Assembly: GCF_949628215.1 (NCBI RefSeq) | Contig: NC_134280.1 | Span: forward strand, 49,068,621 to 49,132,620 | Direction: 5' to 3' | Length of the DNA: 64,000 nt | From: Phalacrocorax aristotelis | Lineage: Eukaryota > Chordata > Aves > Suliformes > Phalacrocoracidae | Shown: positions 26,701 through 40,600 of the stretch, one piece after another | Layout of the letters: each line of letters opens with the position of its first letter | Numbering within the stretch: the first letter of the stretch is position 1 | Notes under the pieces: model-generated | The model's input: only the letters and a program-made list of their open reading frames with translations | Told to the model about the DNA's origin: nothing | The model's database searches: none | Translations under genes and position numbers: made by a program

Positions 26701-28029
26701 CAGCAGTAGCTGTAAGCCAAGGAATGATTTCCTGGGGTTGATGTTAGACTCGTGGTCATTGGTTAGGCGCCCTTCAACTAAGGTAACTTTATAACCCTGT
26801 CAAAGATATTTTTAACAGAGAAATACTGGGGAGCCTGGTTTAAACAACAGATATCAAAACAAAATGAGACAAAACAAAACAAATTCTAGGTTCGGCCACA
26901 TCATTTTTTTAAGGCTGTGACACTCCTCAGTAGCCCTTTGATTCAGTCTCTCGTACCACGAGGTGCCATGCATCAGTTGATGCTGATCTGTGGCATTGTA
27001 TAATGCTGTGATTGTGGGGACAAGTAATGAAGTCGGATTGTTTGCCGGATGTACCAGTGAGCAGGAAACAAAACAACAAGCACACCAATGCTTAGGTGCT
27101 CTTCTCAGCACAGCAAAAGGTTCAGATAACACATCAAACTACATACCTTGGGTGCCAGAATTAAATACAGCATGTCCTAGGTGGCTGGGGTTTTTGCAAG
27201 CTCCATTCTGCAGTTTACTGAGAGGAAAAGATCGTAAATCACCATAGCCATAAAATGTTCTGAATTTAAAAAAAAAATCAATTAAATTAAATTACTAAGA
27301 ACCAATGGGGTGCTTAGTATATAAAACACAAGAATGTTATGCTTTCAGAAGCAAGCAACTGATGCAGACGACAGTTCCTGTCTCTGCTGGCTGCCCCTGT
27401 CCCCCTTGCCCAGGGAGGTGGCCTGCCACCCCTTGCCTGCAGCGCCCCTGCCTGATGTCACCATGCCCTCCTCATGTGCTGCACATGAGAGTCAGACCAC
27501 TGCCAGCCCCCTCCTGCAACACCACAGCTCGGTTCGCACCTCGCATGCTCATGGCGTCACAGCTGCTGCTCTGCATCCCTTGCAGAAGCAGAGCTGCTGG
27601 GCACAGCACACCATGGCTGTGTGTCTCAGGACAGTGCTGCCTGCAGCACCATGAAAGGACACATGCAAAATGTTTTGTTTGTTTTCAACCCCCAACACCA
27701 CCTCTCAACTGCTCCGTGCCTGTCGCCACTACAGAGTTAGGTGCCCCACAGCTCCGGAAATAATTTTATGATTTTATCTTGGTGTACTTCGTTGTTCCTG
27801 GGCTGTTCCATTTCTTAATCAGGAGGGAACTTGTGCTGACTCCTGCAGAAGAATAACAACACGGACATCAAAGGCTGTCAGAGCCTGAATTGAAATTAAA
27901 TATTTAAGTTTTGGCTAAATCTGGCTTTGGGCTTTCTTAGTGAAAGCATAGTTCCCCTGAGCCTTGTAGGCTCAGGAAAAAGAAACCTTGGCTATCATAT
28001 CCATACAAAACCAAAATGCTTAGGCAGTA
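14730..28029. other. Intergenic interval, no gene recognised
   Basis: No exon with conserved protein character and paired splice sites was found on either strand in this 13.3-kb stretch. Small features include a (GT)7 microsatellite at 21741-21754, a pyrimidine-biased plus strand from about 18.72 to 19.60 kb, and a GC-richer patch at about 27.37-27.75 kb. Open frames up to 152 codons occur but look random. Confidence 0.6.
21741..21754 (+). repeat. (GT)7 dinucleotide microsatellite
   Basis: Seven perfect GT units follow GAGATTCT. It is short and of no known function. Confidence 0.85.
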
Positions 28030-29140
28030 GAGACAGGGATACACATCCTGGAGAGGTTACGGGGATATGGCCCGGGAGTGCAGGACCTTGGCTAGGGACA
28101 TAAAAAATAAGGATTTCTTCAACAAAGGACGATGAAAGAAAGTGTACCTCCCCAATGAGCAAAATGGGAGACCTGGCTACAACCAACATGGAGAAGGTTG
28201 AGGTACTCAACAAATTTTTTTGCCTTGGTATTCACCAGCAAGTGCTTAAGCCACACTGCTCACCTCACAGAATCCAAAGGCAGGGACTGGGAGGATGAAG
28301 TACTGCCCACCATAGGAGATGATCAGGTTTGACACCATCTAAGGAACCCGAAGGTGCACAAGTCCATGGGGCCTGATGAGATGCATCCAAGGGTCCTGAG
28401 GGAACTGGCAGATGAAGTTGCCAGAGAGGTGGGCCTGTGTGAACCCCATAAAATGCGACATGGCCAAGTGCAAGGCCTGCACCCGGGTCGGGGAAATCCC
28501 CAATATCAGTACAGGCGTGACCAGCAATGTGCACTTCCAACCCAGAAAGCCAACTGCATCCTGGGCTGCATTAGAAGAGTGGCCAGCAGGTTGAAGGAGG
28601 TGATTCTGCCCCTCTACTCTACTCCACTCTTGTCATACCCCAACCGGAGTGCTGCGTTGAGCATGGGTCCCCCAGCGTAAGACACAGACCTGTTGGAATG
28701 GGTCCAGAAAAGGACCATGAAGACGACTAGGGGCTGGAGCACCTCTCCTATGACAGGTTGAGAGAGTCGGAATTGCTTAGCCTGGAGAAGAGAAGGTTCC
28801 AGGGAGACCTTATAGCAGCCTTCCAGTACTTATAGGGGGCCTAGAGGGAAGATGCGGAGGAGCTCTTTATCAGGGAGTGTTGTGATACAATGAGGAGTAA
28901 CGGTTTTAAACTGAAAAAGGGTAGATTTAAATTAGCTATTAGGAAGAAATTCTTTACTGTGAAGGTGGTGAGACACTGGAGCAGGTTGCCCAGAGAAGCT
29001 GTGGATGTCCCCTCCCTGGAAGTGTTCAAGGACAGGTTGGATGGTGCTTTGAGCAACCTGGTCTGTCCCTGCCCATGGCAGGGGAGTTGGAATTAGATGG
29101 TCTTTAACGTCCCTTCCAACCCAAACTATTCTATGATTTT
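28030..29140 (+). mobile_element. CR1 LINE fragment, plus orientation, internally deleted
   Basis: CR1 is the dominant non-LTR retrotransposon of birds. This copy shows reverse-transcriptase text early on (GPDEMHPRVLRELADE, near 28370-28420) and the C-terminal part later (VVRHWSRLPREAVDVPSLEV, near 28965-29025). It ends with the characteristic CCTTCCAACCCAAACTATTC, then TATGATTTT at 29138. Compared with the remembered family layout, most of the reverse transcriptase is missing at about 28422, and a second block is missing at about 28517. Frameshifts and stops make it inactive. The 5' limit is approximate and weaker similarity may begin near 27,980. Confidence 0.9.
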
Positions 29141-30073
29141 TCTGCCTGCTACTAGGGTCCTGTACAGCCCAGGGCAAGTCAACAGAGGTATTTCTGCCTT
29201 GGGCACCCTGACCGTGGTCCCACACCCCTGTCCTGCACTGCAAAAGCCAGTTCATGCTCCTTCCTCATGCTGTGCTCACCTGGGCAGAGATCACGGACCA
29301 GCTGGCACCTGGGCATACTCACCCTGTATATATATATTCATATATATGTATGAATGCTGCTGGCAGGTTTTTCTGTTCGGTGCTTCCTGCTGCAAGAGGG
29401 CTTCCCGTAAATCCCAGCCTGTTTCTGACTGAAATAGTCCCAATGCTGGCAAAAGAAATGCAAGTTTCAGGGCTCCACTGCTTTCAAATGAAGTTCATTA
29501 TGTTTCCATCCAAACCACACCTTTGGGAATGAGAACTGAGAGATACAATAAATGCACACACAATGATTACAGGTATTTCTTCTAGAGCAAGTTGGTATTA
29601 ATTTCTGTTAAACATGCTGCATTTACTATGTAATAGATGACATGCATTGGGGATGAAGACTCCTTCCATATATCTTGCATAATCTGCTCAAAGAGATTTC
29701 CTTAATAGAAAGGCAATTAATTTGTACTATTTCATATTTCATTCTTATCCTATTGGTAAGAGGCCAAAGAGAGCTAGGTGGATTCAATTTGTGGCATAAT
29801 GTTTCACATAAACATAATCTGAAGTCTTAACATAATTAGATAATTTCTGCTGTTCTGAGGTGAACAGAAATGCAAGCATAAAATTAAGCAGCTCTCACAG
29901 CAGACAATGCGTTCTTAGTTTATGATAGACATCAAGTAAGGAAATTGCATTAATCCCACTTTAGAAAGGACTAAATCTATGTGAAAGTGATGGCTGTCTC
30001 AGGCCAGCTTGTTTTGTACTGACACAGTCATAGGAGTACTCATCAAAGCCCTTATTCTCTGCATGTGCATGCA

Positions 30074-30105
30074 AACACACACGCACGCACACACGCACAC
30101 ACACA
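30074..30105 (+). repeat. (CA)n microsatellite with CG interruptions
   Basis: Alternating purine-pyrimidine repeat in which several CA units are replaced by CG (for example ACACGCACGCACACACGCAC). Such tracts are candidates for Z-DNA formation and for length polymorphism. Confidence 0.85.
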
Positions 30106-33100
30106 GAGGCTGTAGACACAACTGGCTGGCCACGGCAGGTTCAAGACACTGAATGACACCTCTTGACTCCAAATAATTTGAGATAGGAATTTCCACAACA
30201 GAGCAAATCAGTAGTCTACAGCAATTGTCACCTCACACAGCCCGGTCACTGATATTGGATATGTTACAAAACTCTGCAGAAGACAGTAAAGTAGAGGCTG
30301 CCAACAGGAAGGTTCTTTGAGAGGCTGGCTCATGTCCTGGAATTATAGAGCCACAAATACACCTGCATTTGCACTATTTCTAAAAAGCCAGAAGCAAAGC
30401 ATCTAATATACATTTATATAGATATGAAACACCCCTCTGGGGATTTACTACTTACACCCGAGGAAGTGAACAGTGGCAACAGAAGATAAATAATGAAAAA
30501 TCAATCTTGTTTTAAAGAGCCCTTTAATTTTAGTAGCTCATGGTGATGTAAATAATACAGGAAGGACATTTTAAAAGCATTTTTCTTGACATTTACCCTT
30601 ATGATGAGCATGTGGTTGTGATGAGGCAAAGCTTTAGCAGAAGAAAGAGGGGTATAATTTATATTCCAGTTTCTTAGTTTTTACAATTCTGCTCTTCTGT
30701 TTTGAGGCACTACTAGAGGCTTTTCTGAGTGTATGGGGTATACTTCATCTTTTCTGAGTTTTAAGCCACCCAAAACAATCAGAGAAAGAAGCTACTTTTT
30801 GATTGTTTTCTGCTGCAATTATTTGCATGATCAAGGCATTGTTGAAATAAATTGAGGCTTTGTGATTTTATTACTATTTCCTAGCACTTAAACCCAGACT
30901 TCTTTAAACTAGCCAGCATATTAACACAGAATGAAGAGACAATCCTAGCTAGTAAGGCAGAAATAAGCCCTTCATAATTGTAATTTCAAACCCATAAAAG
31001 GCAGCAACTGTAACAAAAGGGCCCTGAATGTCGGCAGCTTTTACTTGATAACAGGATATGAATCCTTTTGCTTACTGAGACGTAATTTAAACTAATGGTG
31101 ACTGTTCTCTCACCTGTTCTCATACAAAATGAGCTGATGGGGTTCTTGTTGCAGTTCTGGGCCACGGTCATAACTTTACAGCTCTCATCACGTCCCAACT
31201 CTGTGGGCAGCCTGAGCTGCAGGACCAGCGACAGGATATGGATGTGGACATGCAATTTCTTGAAGTACATAAGCACCTGAGGCCAGCTTGATCTACCACT
31301 GCCCAGGGTGCACCTCACAGCCCAGCATATTTCACACATCTGCCCTTATCACAAATGCAAAATGAGCACAAGCACAGCTAGGTGAAGTGGTTGAACACTG
31401 GCCTCTTGACACATTTTGTGTGATGCCCTGCAAATCTACAAGCGATTCACGTTACAGAAGCCAGCAGATCTGTGTGCTCTACACTCACACCCTACGCCTT
31501 GCTTTGGAGAACATCACACTGGTTTATTCACAAGCCTTTGCATGTCTGCAGGCAGCATTCCCATCACAGGAGGATGAGCCGGTGCATGAGTGGCTTCCTG
31601 CTGGGAGGCCCCTGGCACCCAGTGGTTAAAGCCAGGCAGTGCAGAGGGTTTTAGTGATCAAGCGGGGTTTAGGCTCTGGAAAAGTGGAAGAGAAGCGAGA
31701 AACTTCAGCAGACTAAAAACGGTTAAGCAGAGATTATAGGTTGTGTCACAGTGACCTTGGATTGTGTCTGCAGCTGACTACAATGGGCTGTGGTGTAGCA
31801 AGACTTTGTAATGAATACAGAATATTAAACTGATGAAATGTTTCTACAGCTGGTTTGTTGATACTGGCATCACTGCACTCTCAGAACTGGTCCTTGATGT
31901 TTCACTCAGTTCTAAAGCCTAAACTGGCCAGAGGTCACCAAGATGGCCTGGGGCCCCACCAACATGCAGAAACTGCTCTCCTGCCAGTAATGGTTCCCAG
32001 TAATAGACCTGATTATTTGCTGCTGAAGAAAAGTTCCTCTGTTGGAATAAAGAAACCATGCAACTGAAACGTGCATGCTTGAGGCTTGCTGTTTTACATA
32101 CTGTGTCTTGAAGGAGCCCTTTCTGGCAGCTGTTGCCAACCGCAGTTAACCAAAGAACTTCAGCATGTTTAAGCTTTCCCTTGCTGCCTTCGCCTCCATA
32201 CTGTTGCTTGCTTAGTGTGGCAGTTGTCTTTGGTGGCTGAAAGGGAGAGCTGGGAGACCCTGCTGGCGTTGTCTCTGCTTCATTGTCTAGCCTCAGCATG
32301 GCTGAGTCATGCTGAGGGACACTGACATTCAAAGGAGAGAGGGGAGGAAAAAAATGTCCCCCTGAATGAGTTTTAAACTTTATATTTATCCTTTGCCAAC
32401 TCTACAGCTTGTTTACTTTTTTGCTTTTATAAGAGAGATTAAATGTCTTGCTTTTGTCCCTGGTGGCTTGCTCCTTCTGTCTTGCCAGAACTATCTCTGC
32501 TATGGTGTCAGGGTTGCAAATACTTCAAGGAAAATGTTTCAAAGCATGCTCTAATTTGCTTTAAAAAAAGTGGATACAGTTCCATTGAATTGAGATATGT
32601 TACACAGAATTTTCTCACAGGATTTTTGTGAGCACCAGTGAATGGTTGTTACCTCTGGATGAGACCTTGGATAAAGAAAGTCGTATTGGTATTATGCTTA
32701 GGCTAAATGCTTTCTGCTGGAGAATACCTAGCTTCTTTTTGTCCCAATGACATTTTGCAGATTGCACACATTCATAATCTCATGAACTGGGGCAGTCTGA
32801 CCTGTCTATCAAATTTTATAGGGACTGTCTTGCAGCAGAGGGGAAGAAAATTACCTTACATGAACTGTTAATGTGTGCTGCCTTCTTCACAACAGTGTTA
32901 GGCTGCTCACTTCCCAGTTTTAACACCGACAAGCATCCACAGACTTACACAGCGCACAATATCTGTTAGTGCAAAGCCTTACAGATCACATCTGTCAGCA
33001 GTGGTCTCACCCTCTGATTTGCAGTCCCATTTGAAGAGTCTCAGGTATCAGCAATTCAAACTGAAAAGGTGCTAGCTGCTTCAGCTGAGAGGCCAGGGAG

Positions 33101-33764
33101 GAAGGAATACTGTTATCTGAAAGATGATTGAGAACAGGCACTGAAGAGTACAAACCTGAGTATTAACCACAAGGTTTTGCTTCATTCTTTAAAAAATCAT
33201 AACAATAAAAACCTGCCAGGATGACAGCTGTTTAGTGAGTAGGGATGGGGCCAAATGCCACATAAGTGCAAACAGGAAAAATCTTGATTCTACATTACCT
33301 GCATCTTATTTAGCCAGTGCAACAGACAACAGACTGACAATGCACAGGGTGCACAGCCATGTAGTCAGGCCAACATTGCTGATCATGCCCATGATGTACC
33401 CCAGATGGTCTTACCCTACTCTCATTCTCACAAAATTAATGGGTTTCACCAAGAGAAATAAATGGTGGAAATTTTAAGCCTAAAAGAGTCTAACACAGAC
33501 AAGTCCTTAAGCCAAGGATTACCTGTCATGTCCCGTGATTGATACACAAACTTGCCCTAGCCGTGCAGACCAATCAATTGGTCTGAACTGCTGTGAAAAG
33601 AAGTATGTGTCAAAATGCTAAAAGCAAGAGGCTTGTTTTCATGCCTGCAAAGGTGTCTAAATCAATGCACATTCAAAGATTGCTGTCAAGTAGTCACATT
33701 TGTATAGCTTTTCAATAGTTTTTAACTGTTTGGTGCTTTATTTCAAAAAGACAAACACAGTGCT

Positions 33765-33860
33765 TGTCTAATGCTTTCTGTCTGTACATCTCAAACTTCT
33801 TCACAGAAGTAGATGTAAGTAACCTTGCCCATCTTTTATCTAGGAGAAATCTAAGGGCTT
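33765..33860 (+). repeat. Possible ancient MIR-like SINE remnant
   Basis: CTCAAACTTCTTCACAGAAG, then GTAAGTAACCTTGCCCATC and TAGGAGAAATCTAAGG, resemble the order of a degraded MIR core (the 'cattttacagatgaggaaactgagg' region). Divergence is high and the call is tentative. Confidence 0.3.
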
Positions 33861-35270
33861 TGATGGGCAAGCTGTAACAAACCTTGCTTTAGCGTCCAGA
33901 CAAATTATAACTCCAATTCTCCCTCCCTCTACAGGATACAGCTGTCTCCGCAGCAGGATTGCTAGAAGGGAAGGTATGCCTGATGCTTTAACATGCCAGT
34001 GTCATGTCTCCTGACTAACTGGCTGAAGAAAAAGATGCTTTGAAGCTAATGCATCAGCCTGCACCACAGTGGATGCTGCACAAGCAGGCTTTTCTCCTGC
34101 TGACTCTCCTGTGGCGTCGGTAAGTGCTGGCAGGCAGATTGGTGACCATTTGGGAATCTCGTACCCTGAAACTCCACAGGTCTTACCCACAGCCTGGCTG
34201 GGGCAGAGAGCTTTTGGTCACTACACAGTCTACATCCAGCTCGATCAACGTATACTTGATGTCGTATCTCTGCTGCATTAATTTAGGAGCTAAGTTCTGC
34301 ATCTTCTAATTTGGAAAACTATCAGCAAATTTATTGCTAGGAATTTGCTTTTTCTTATGAGCCTTAGGATACTGTTGAAATTGTATCAGCTTCTCACCTT
34401 GTGGCATGAACATATGGAAGTAAAGGAAAGAGGTACAAGCAAAGCTTCCTGTTTATTATTTTTTTAAATGCAAGACAAGGACAAATTACTATTTCTTTTT
34501 TTGAAAACGGAAAAAAATCTGCTTTGATATTAAATGTTTTCACTCACAATGTGGAGAAATTTTAGAGTGAATTTTAAAATTACATTATTATTGTTACACT
34601 ACAGGCATTTAGAATTCTTCCTAGTAGCTATTCCAAATAAAGACAGCACATTGTAAAATTGCTGGTACTGGGCAATTACAGTTCTCACATAGTGGATGCC
34701 AGATTTATTTCCAGTCTAAATTAAATATACCATAATGCTATAGTGTATTCAATCACAGTGCAATGAAAACACATAGGAATGTCATGGTTATTCTCCAAGC
34801 TCTCTAAAAATGAGTTCCTTCTCTATCTGCATTATAATATCAGTTTTAATTTATATATTATTTCTCGGCCCTACGGCTATGACTTCCCATTCTATTTACA
34901 AGTCCACAATATTAATGTTTTGCATTGTGAAAGATATCCCTCCATTTTAGAGGTATCAACAGGAAAAAGAGACAATAAATAGCCCCATGGTAGTAGGATT
35001 CCACCTCTAGTAAATAGGTATGTGAATAGCTACTTAGAAGTGAAGAATTGGTACTGTGCTATGCCGTAAATATTCTCAGCAGAAATCTCTGCGTGCAAGC
35101 TGTGTTGGTAACTATACATATCTCATTCCTAAAGTAGTAAATAGTTTTGTTCCTGTATGTATATATTTAAAACAAAAACTTTGATTTTTGACAGAATTTC
35201 CAGAAGTTTTCTGGTATGAAAAAAAAAAACCAAAAGGAAAAATGAAAAACATAGAGGCGTTTCCTTGCCT

Positions 35271-35290
35271 TTTTGTTTGTTTGTTTGTTT
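35271..35290 (+). repeat. (TTTG)n short tandem repeat
   Basis: About four TTTG units follow CTTGCCT. A simple repeat with no visible role. Confidence 0.7.
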
Positions 35291-37132
35291 CCAGAATTGC
35301 CAGACATTTTCCATCTCTGTCCCCCCAGTGGTTTAACACCAAACATTGTAATGGATGAGCTCTTTCAGCATACAGCAGGAGAACTTCTGGCACAAGGATT
35401 TCTGCTGCTGGTTGTGCAATGCTATCTTATAAGTTTTGTATGCATTTTTCTTACCTTACCTAATAAGAAACAAAAAGAGAGAGAACACGAAGTTCCTAAC
35501 TTCTAACTGGTAATCTTTTATAAGCAAGTCTCAAAGCACATAGACTACCCACTAGTAATTTTTTCCATTCTGGTATGAACTGTGAAAACCTTGGCTGTAC
35601 CCATAACATAAATAATGAGAACCAATGTATTATTTTACATTTGGGGTATTTCACTTGTATTGCCTTCACTAGCAACCCTGAAAATAACCACTCATACCTG
35701 GAAAACACTACAGCAACACAGTGCTTTTTCCTTCTGTCCAGTTGTTATAGCTGGACAATATTGAGAAGATTTGTCCCCACAGCCCTTCTTCAGGACATTT
35801 GCATGTGGGATGTTTGAGTTATAAGTCCACATGACTCCTGGCTTACAGTGCTGGTATCTAACCACAGATACCTCATGTCTGGCACCTGCATTTAATAAGC
35901 ACGAAAGCGCCAAAGGAGGCATCAGAAGCATCTGAAACAGATACCGTTTAGAAACAGAGCTTTATGGTCTAAAAGACTCTATACTTTTGAGATTGTGTTA
36001 AAGCAGCTAAATTAGCACAAAGGCTTTCTCACAGCATCTAGTAATTTTTTCAACTTCCATTAATCACTCATGTTTCTGAGCATCTTAACCAGCAAAACAC
36101 TTTTCTTTTTATGCAGCTGGCTCTACTTCAAGAGTTTTGCCAGTAAAGCTAAACTGGTTAGAGAGCATTGTGTCTGCTTATATAGCCAACATTTTTATGC
36201 TGGCAACGTTTCACATTTCAAGCCAGTTCAATCTTCCTGGTTAAGACTATTATGGTTTCTCAAAGATCATCAGTACTTTTATGACTAATAAGTTGATAGG
36301 AATCTACATTTCCTATTGAAGTCAGAGGCTTTTTGCATCCTAATAAAGGATGAACTGGCAGTTGAAGCAGCCTGCATTTTACTCATTGTTCATTTTTTAC
36401 TCCATCCATTTCACAAGCATTTTTCACCCACACTTTGAATGGAAAGCAAATCCATCTTGTTTGCTGCTTAGTTTCTACATTGGTCATCACCTCAAGGCCA
36501 ATCAGGACATGCTTGCTTCTCGCTTTTTGAGTCAAGGTGCCAAGAAAATTGCTATTGTCTTATGCTCCTGGGCAGTTTTTAATCATATTTAAAATTGAAG
36601 GCCGCTCCCTTACTAGATATGGGAAGCGTCAGAATTGTCTACAAAGTTTTGTCAACACAGTGATGCTAGCTAGAAATAAGAAGAAAAAAAAATCATAGCT
36701 CTACTGGAAGCACCTCCAGCATGGATGAGAGTCTGCCCCCATCTGAGTGATGCAGGCAGCCCGCAGGCAGGTAACCCGTGGGCAGGAAAAACACCTCTGG
36801 CCTGGGTACTCTGCACCTCCCCTACAGAGTTCTGCCAACATACCTAAAAGAACCCATGTTTTGTAGCCTGAGGAGTAAAATCCTGGATTTTAAGCTTTTA
36901 TGCTTGCTCATGAACAGCAGTCTCTCTCTGCCCTTAGGCACAAAAGCTGAGGAGGACTGTGGTAACCTCTAGTGACTGATGTCTATGTAGGTTAGGTGGA
37001 GCAGAGAGACCACGGCTGCTGGAAAGCTCATTTTAACTGGAGTGAAAGGATTGAGGACAAGAATGTGGAAGTTAGATTCACGCTAGTAAATTAAACATGC
37101 TCTGAAGTGTTTTCCAGCCCAGAAACCAATGT

Positions 37133-37656
37133 GCATAGAATTGCAGAATCATAGAAAGGTAGGGGTTGGAAGGGACCTCTGGAGATCACCTCATCCAGCC
37201 ATGCTGCTTGAGCAGGGACACCTAGAGCAGGGGGCACAGGAATGCATCCAGGTGGGTTTTGAATGTCTCCATGGAAGGAGACTCCACAGCCTCCCTGGGC
37301 AGCCTGTGCCACTGCTCTGTCACCCTCACAGGAAAGAACTTTTTTCTCATATTGAGGTGGAACCTACTGTCTTCCAACTTGTGCCAGTGCCCCTTGTCCT
37401 GTCGCTGGGCACCACTGAAAAGAGTCCAGCCCCATCCTCCTGACACCTGCCCTTCAGATATTTATAAGTATTGATGAGATCCCCCTTTAGTCTTCTCTTC
37501 TCCAGGCTGAACAAACCCAGGTCTCTCAGCCTTTCCTTATAAGGGAGATGCTCCAGCCCCCTGATCATCTCGGTAGCTCTCCGCTGGACCTGCTCAAGCA
37601 GTTTCCTGTCCTTCTTAAACTGGGGGGCCCAGAACTGGACACAGTACATCAGACGG
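37133..37656 (-). mobile_element. CR1 LINE 3' fragment, minus orientation
   Basis: The plus strand starts with the reversed CR1 tail (GCAGAATCATAGAAAGG, then GGGTTGGAAGGGACCTC) and runs into the reverse-transcriptase C-terminus read on the minus strand. Peptides seen there are [20 protein letters not shown] and, in another frame, EQWHRLPREAVESPS. At least one frameshift separates these parts. The copy is 5'-truncated at about 37655, which is normal for CR1. Confidence 0.9.
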
Positions 37657-40600
37657 TTTGCAAGAGCTGCTCAGCTCTTGGCCTCTTGGCCAGGGTGGGC
37701 ACATGCACACTGCTTGTTGGGGTTGCTTCCTAGTCCATGCCAACTCCTGACCCGTACCCTGGAGCTTCTTGGGAGAGTAAGTCAGTATGAGTGGAAACCA
37801 TGCCAAGAACAGCACTGTCAATTTAACAGTAAAGGCCTCAGGAATGTTCTCTGTCACTGTTTAGTTTACTAGTGCCGATGCAGCCGGACATCTAGGGGGA
37901 AATTTGCCCTCCTGGTAAAATACCTAAGCATGATTCCTGGCAACAACAAGAAGAAACTTCTGCCCTAGCCCTGGCATGGAAAGACTGACTTATCCATTGA
38001 AACACAAGACAGTATAAATGGGACTTTAGAAAGCTGGAGACATTTCAGGAAAGTCCTGGTTGGAGAATATGACTCCAAGTACACAGCTAGTACTAGTAAA
38101 CCCAGCCTTGCCTGCCTGCTCTGTGAAGATTTCTTTCCTATTATTTGCTCTTTGTTGCTACAGAAACACCATTAGAAAACAAATAATGCAAAAGTAACTG
38201 AAGAAAAGATGTCTCTCATACTTTATCTTGCTTGATCTCTAAACCAGGATCACCTAGTATGGAGTTCTTTTCTTCGGGGCAAAAGAACAGCTTCACTTTC
38301 CTTGCAGCAGAGTAATTGCACAAACAGAGTGCAGCCCTGCCTCACAGCAGAAAGCCCGTCAGGAAGAGACCACTGCTTTGCAACACATGCTCCAGTGAAT
38401 ACAGGCTACAATTCAGGGAAAAACTTAATAGTTCTTCCCATCAAATCCTTAAAATCCCAAGGATTTCTCTCCCAGGGATTCTCGAACAACCAAAGTGAGC
38501 CAGAACTGTGCGCTTCTTTCCCTGGAGTGTAAAATGTTACAGTTCTCCAGCCAAAAATTGTAGCGAAGCTACATTTATTCCTTTCCTTCTCAACAGAAAA
38601 AAAAAAGAAAGAAAAAAAAAAGGACTGCCTGGAATGGGTTTTGTCAAGTCATTTACTTGCTTTTTATGCTTATTTTTTTAACCTTGAATATATTAGGAAC
38701 AGCAAGACTGACTTTTCCGCACAACACAGTCCCTCTCAGATACATTTATTTTGTGCTTTCACTTTAGTTCATGTAGTATAACAAAGATGACATTTTTGCA
38801 AAGTGTTTTTCTGTCACTGGAGTTATATAGCTATGTATAAAAACACAGAGTGTATTTTACACTGACTTACTGAAATTCTTCCATTCAGCTTTTCATCTCT
38901 TGATTTTTGCTTTGCGGTATCACAGCCTGTCATGATAGCCGACTTCTGTTGAAGATAAATACTTTGTATGTGAAATGCACACAGTTCTTTCAGTGCCTCA
39001 TATATGAAGTAGACACAGTTCTTCCACTTGCCTCCCTCTCCTTTTTTTTCCCCCTTTTTTTGTTTTGTTAAAAAATAAAGCGTTGGCTGTCGCTCTCCGT
39101 CAAAAAAGGCAAGGGGCACACAGGCAACCTCCTGGTATTTTCCAGTAGGAAAAAGTTTAAATCACTCAGAGGCCAGCAGAGTGAGCTGTATATATACCTG
39201 ACAACATGGGAATTCAACGTGGCTATTCCTTGCCAAGTACCAGTAGATACAGAAAACTAGGACTACTTGCTATTTTAAGTGAAAAGGCAAATGAAGATCT
39301 GTTCTCCTACTGCAGGCCACAGGAGGTCCCCAACTCCCAGGAGAAACCTCCCACCTAGCCCTCAGAAGTCAGCCCTTCTTACCTCACCTCTCTTCTCATT
39401 CAAGTGATTCCCAGCCAGGGTCCCTGATCCTCTCTCCCTGCATGAAATACCAATTCTGGAGGCTTTTTCATATGGCTGGGAGTAGAGGCCACAGATGAGA
39501 ACAACAGACGGCAGGTAAGTATACATACCCGTACACACACGTCCCCATGTCCAGGAGATCCTGAATTTAGGAAGTTATGAATAGTATTTAAGAGCCTCAT
39601 AGTCTGAAAACTTACCCAGAGTCCGAAGAGCTTACCCAGCTCCTTACTGGGTAATAGCACGTGCTATTGCCCACATGCTTTTTACATAGACATACCTGCA
39701 CTACTTCGGGAAGGACAATTTGTGGATACCCCAGGCTGGCTCAACCAAGAGAGAGAGCCAAATCAGTCAGTACTATAGCTGTTTTACCCAGGCCTGGGTG
39801 CGGGCAAATTTGCCCAACTAGGAAGCAGAGTTCAGTCTTCAGACTGAACTACTGGACTAACAGCAGTTTAGCTCTTGAGATCCAAGCCAATTCCTGCACA
39901 TAGTGCTGTGCAGGTCCATCTGCAGGCTCAGACCTCACAGCCGAGTCCCATTGGGTGATACAGACATGAAACCATAGAAAAAAAGGGCTGTGAGAAGACC
40001 TAAGGAAGTCATCCAATCCATCTCATTCCTCCTAAGTGATTTTTTTTCATAAAAGACATTCAGGAGAGAATTGCCTCTGGCACAGCAGATAATTGAACTG
40101 GTGTTTCTCAAAACTTCATGATAACCACACTGATCACAGGGCCAGCCTTCCTCACACCATGCAGTCTCACCATTCACCCCTTATAATCTGATTTTGGAGG
40201 TCTGGACTTGAAGACAGCTACAGACAGTACCAAAGAGAAGGAAAGAAAAAGAATCTATTCACCCTCAGATAAAGCATTTTACTAAGCACTTCTCTTGGCA
40301 TCTGACCATGAGCTACAAACTGCATTTCAATTTTGATATTAAATCAAAGCTGTCATTATTTCCTCATAATTAGAAGGCTCCCAGAGTGAGGAAACAGCAA
40401 CAATAGTAGGTGGACTGGAGAGCAAATTCAGTATGATGCCAGTTGTGCTTACTGGCAGACAGCATCTTTGTTTTGAGTATGTGACTCAGGTAAATATTCT
40501 CTCTTGCCACATACTCCTGTGATAGCAATGACAGTTATCTACCTCTCCCCCGCCCTTTGCATCTCTCCACCCACATGTCTGACAAAGTTATTCTGTACAA

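Larger units (their letters stand above)
29141..37132. other. Intergenic interval, no gene recognised
   Basis: About 8 kb of AT-leaning sequence. It holds a short TA-rich microsatellite at about 29326-29350, a CA/CG-alternating microsatellite at about 30074-30105, a possible old MIR-like remnant near 33.76-33.86 kb and a (TTTG)n run at about 35271-35290. Nothing else was supported. Confidence 0.6.

Noticed and set aside
27305..27763. 152-codon open frame in a GC-richer patch
   Set aside because: Cys/Pro-rich random-looking translation with no conserved motif. The patch may be an unrecognised old repeat.
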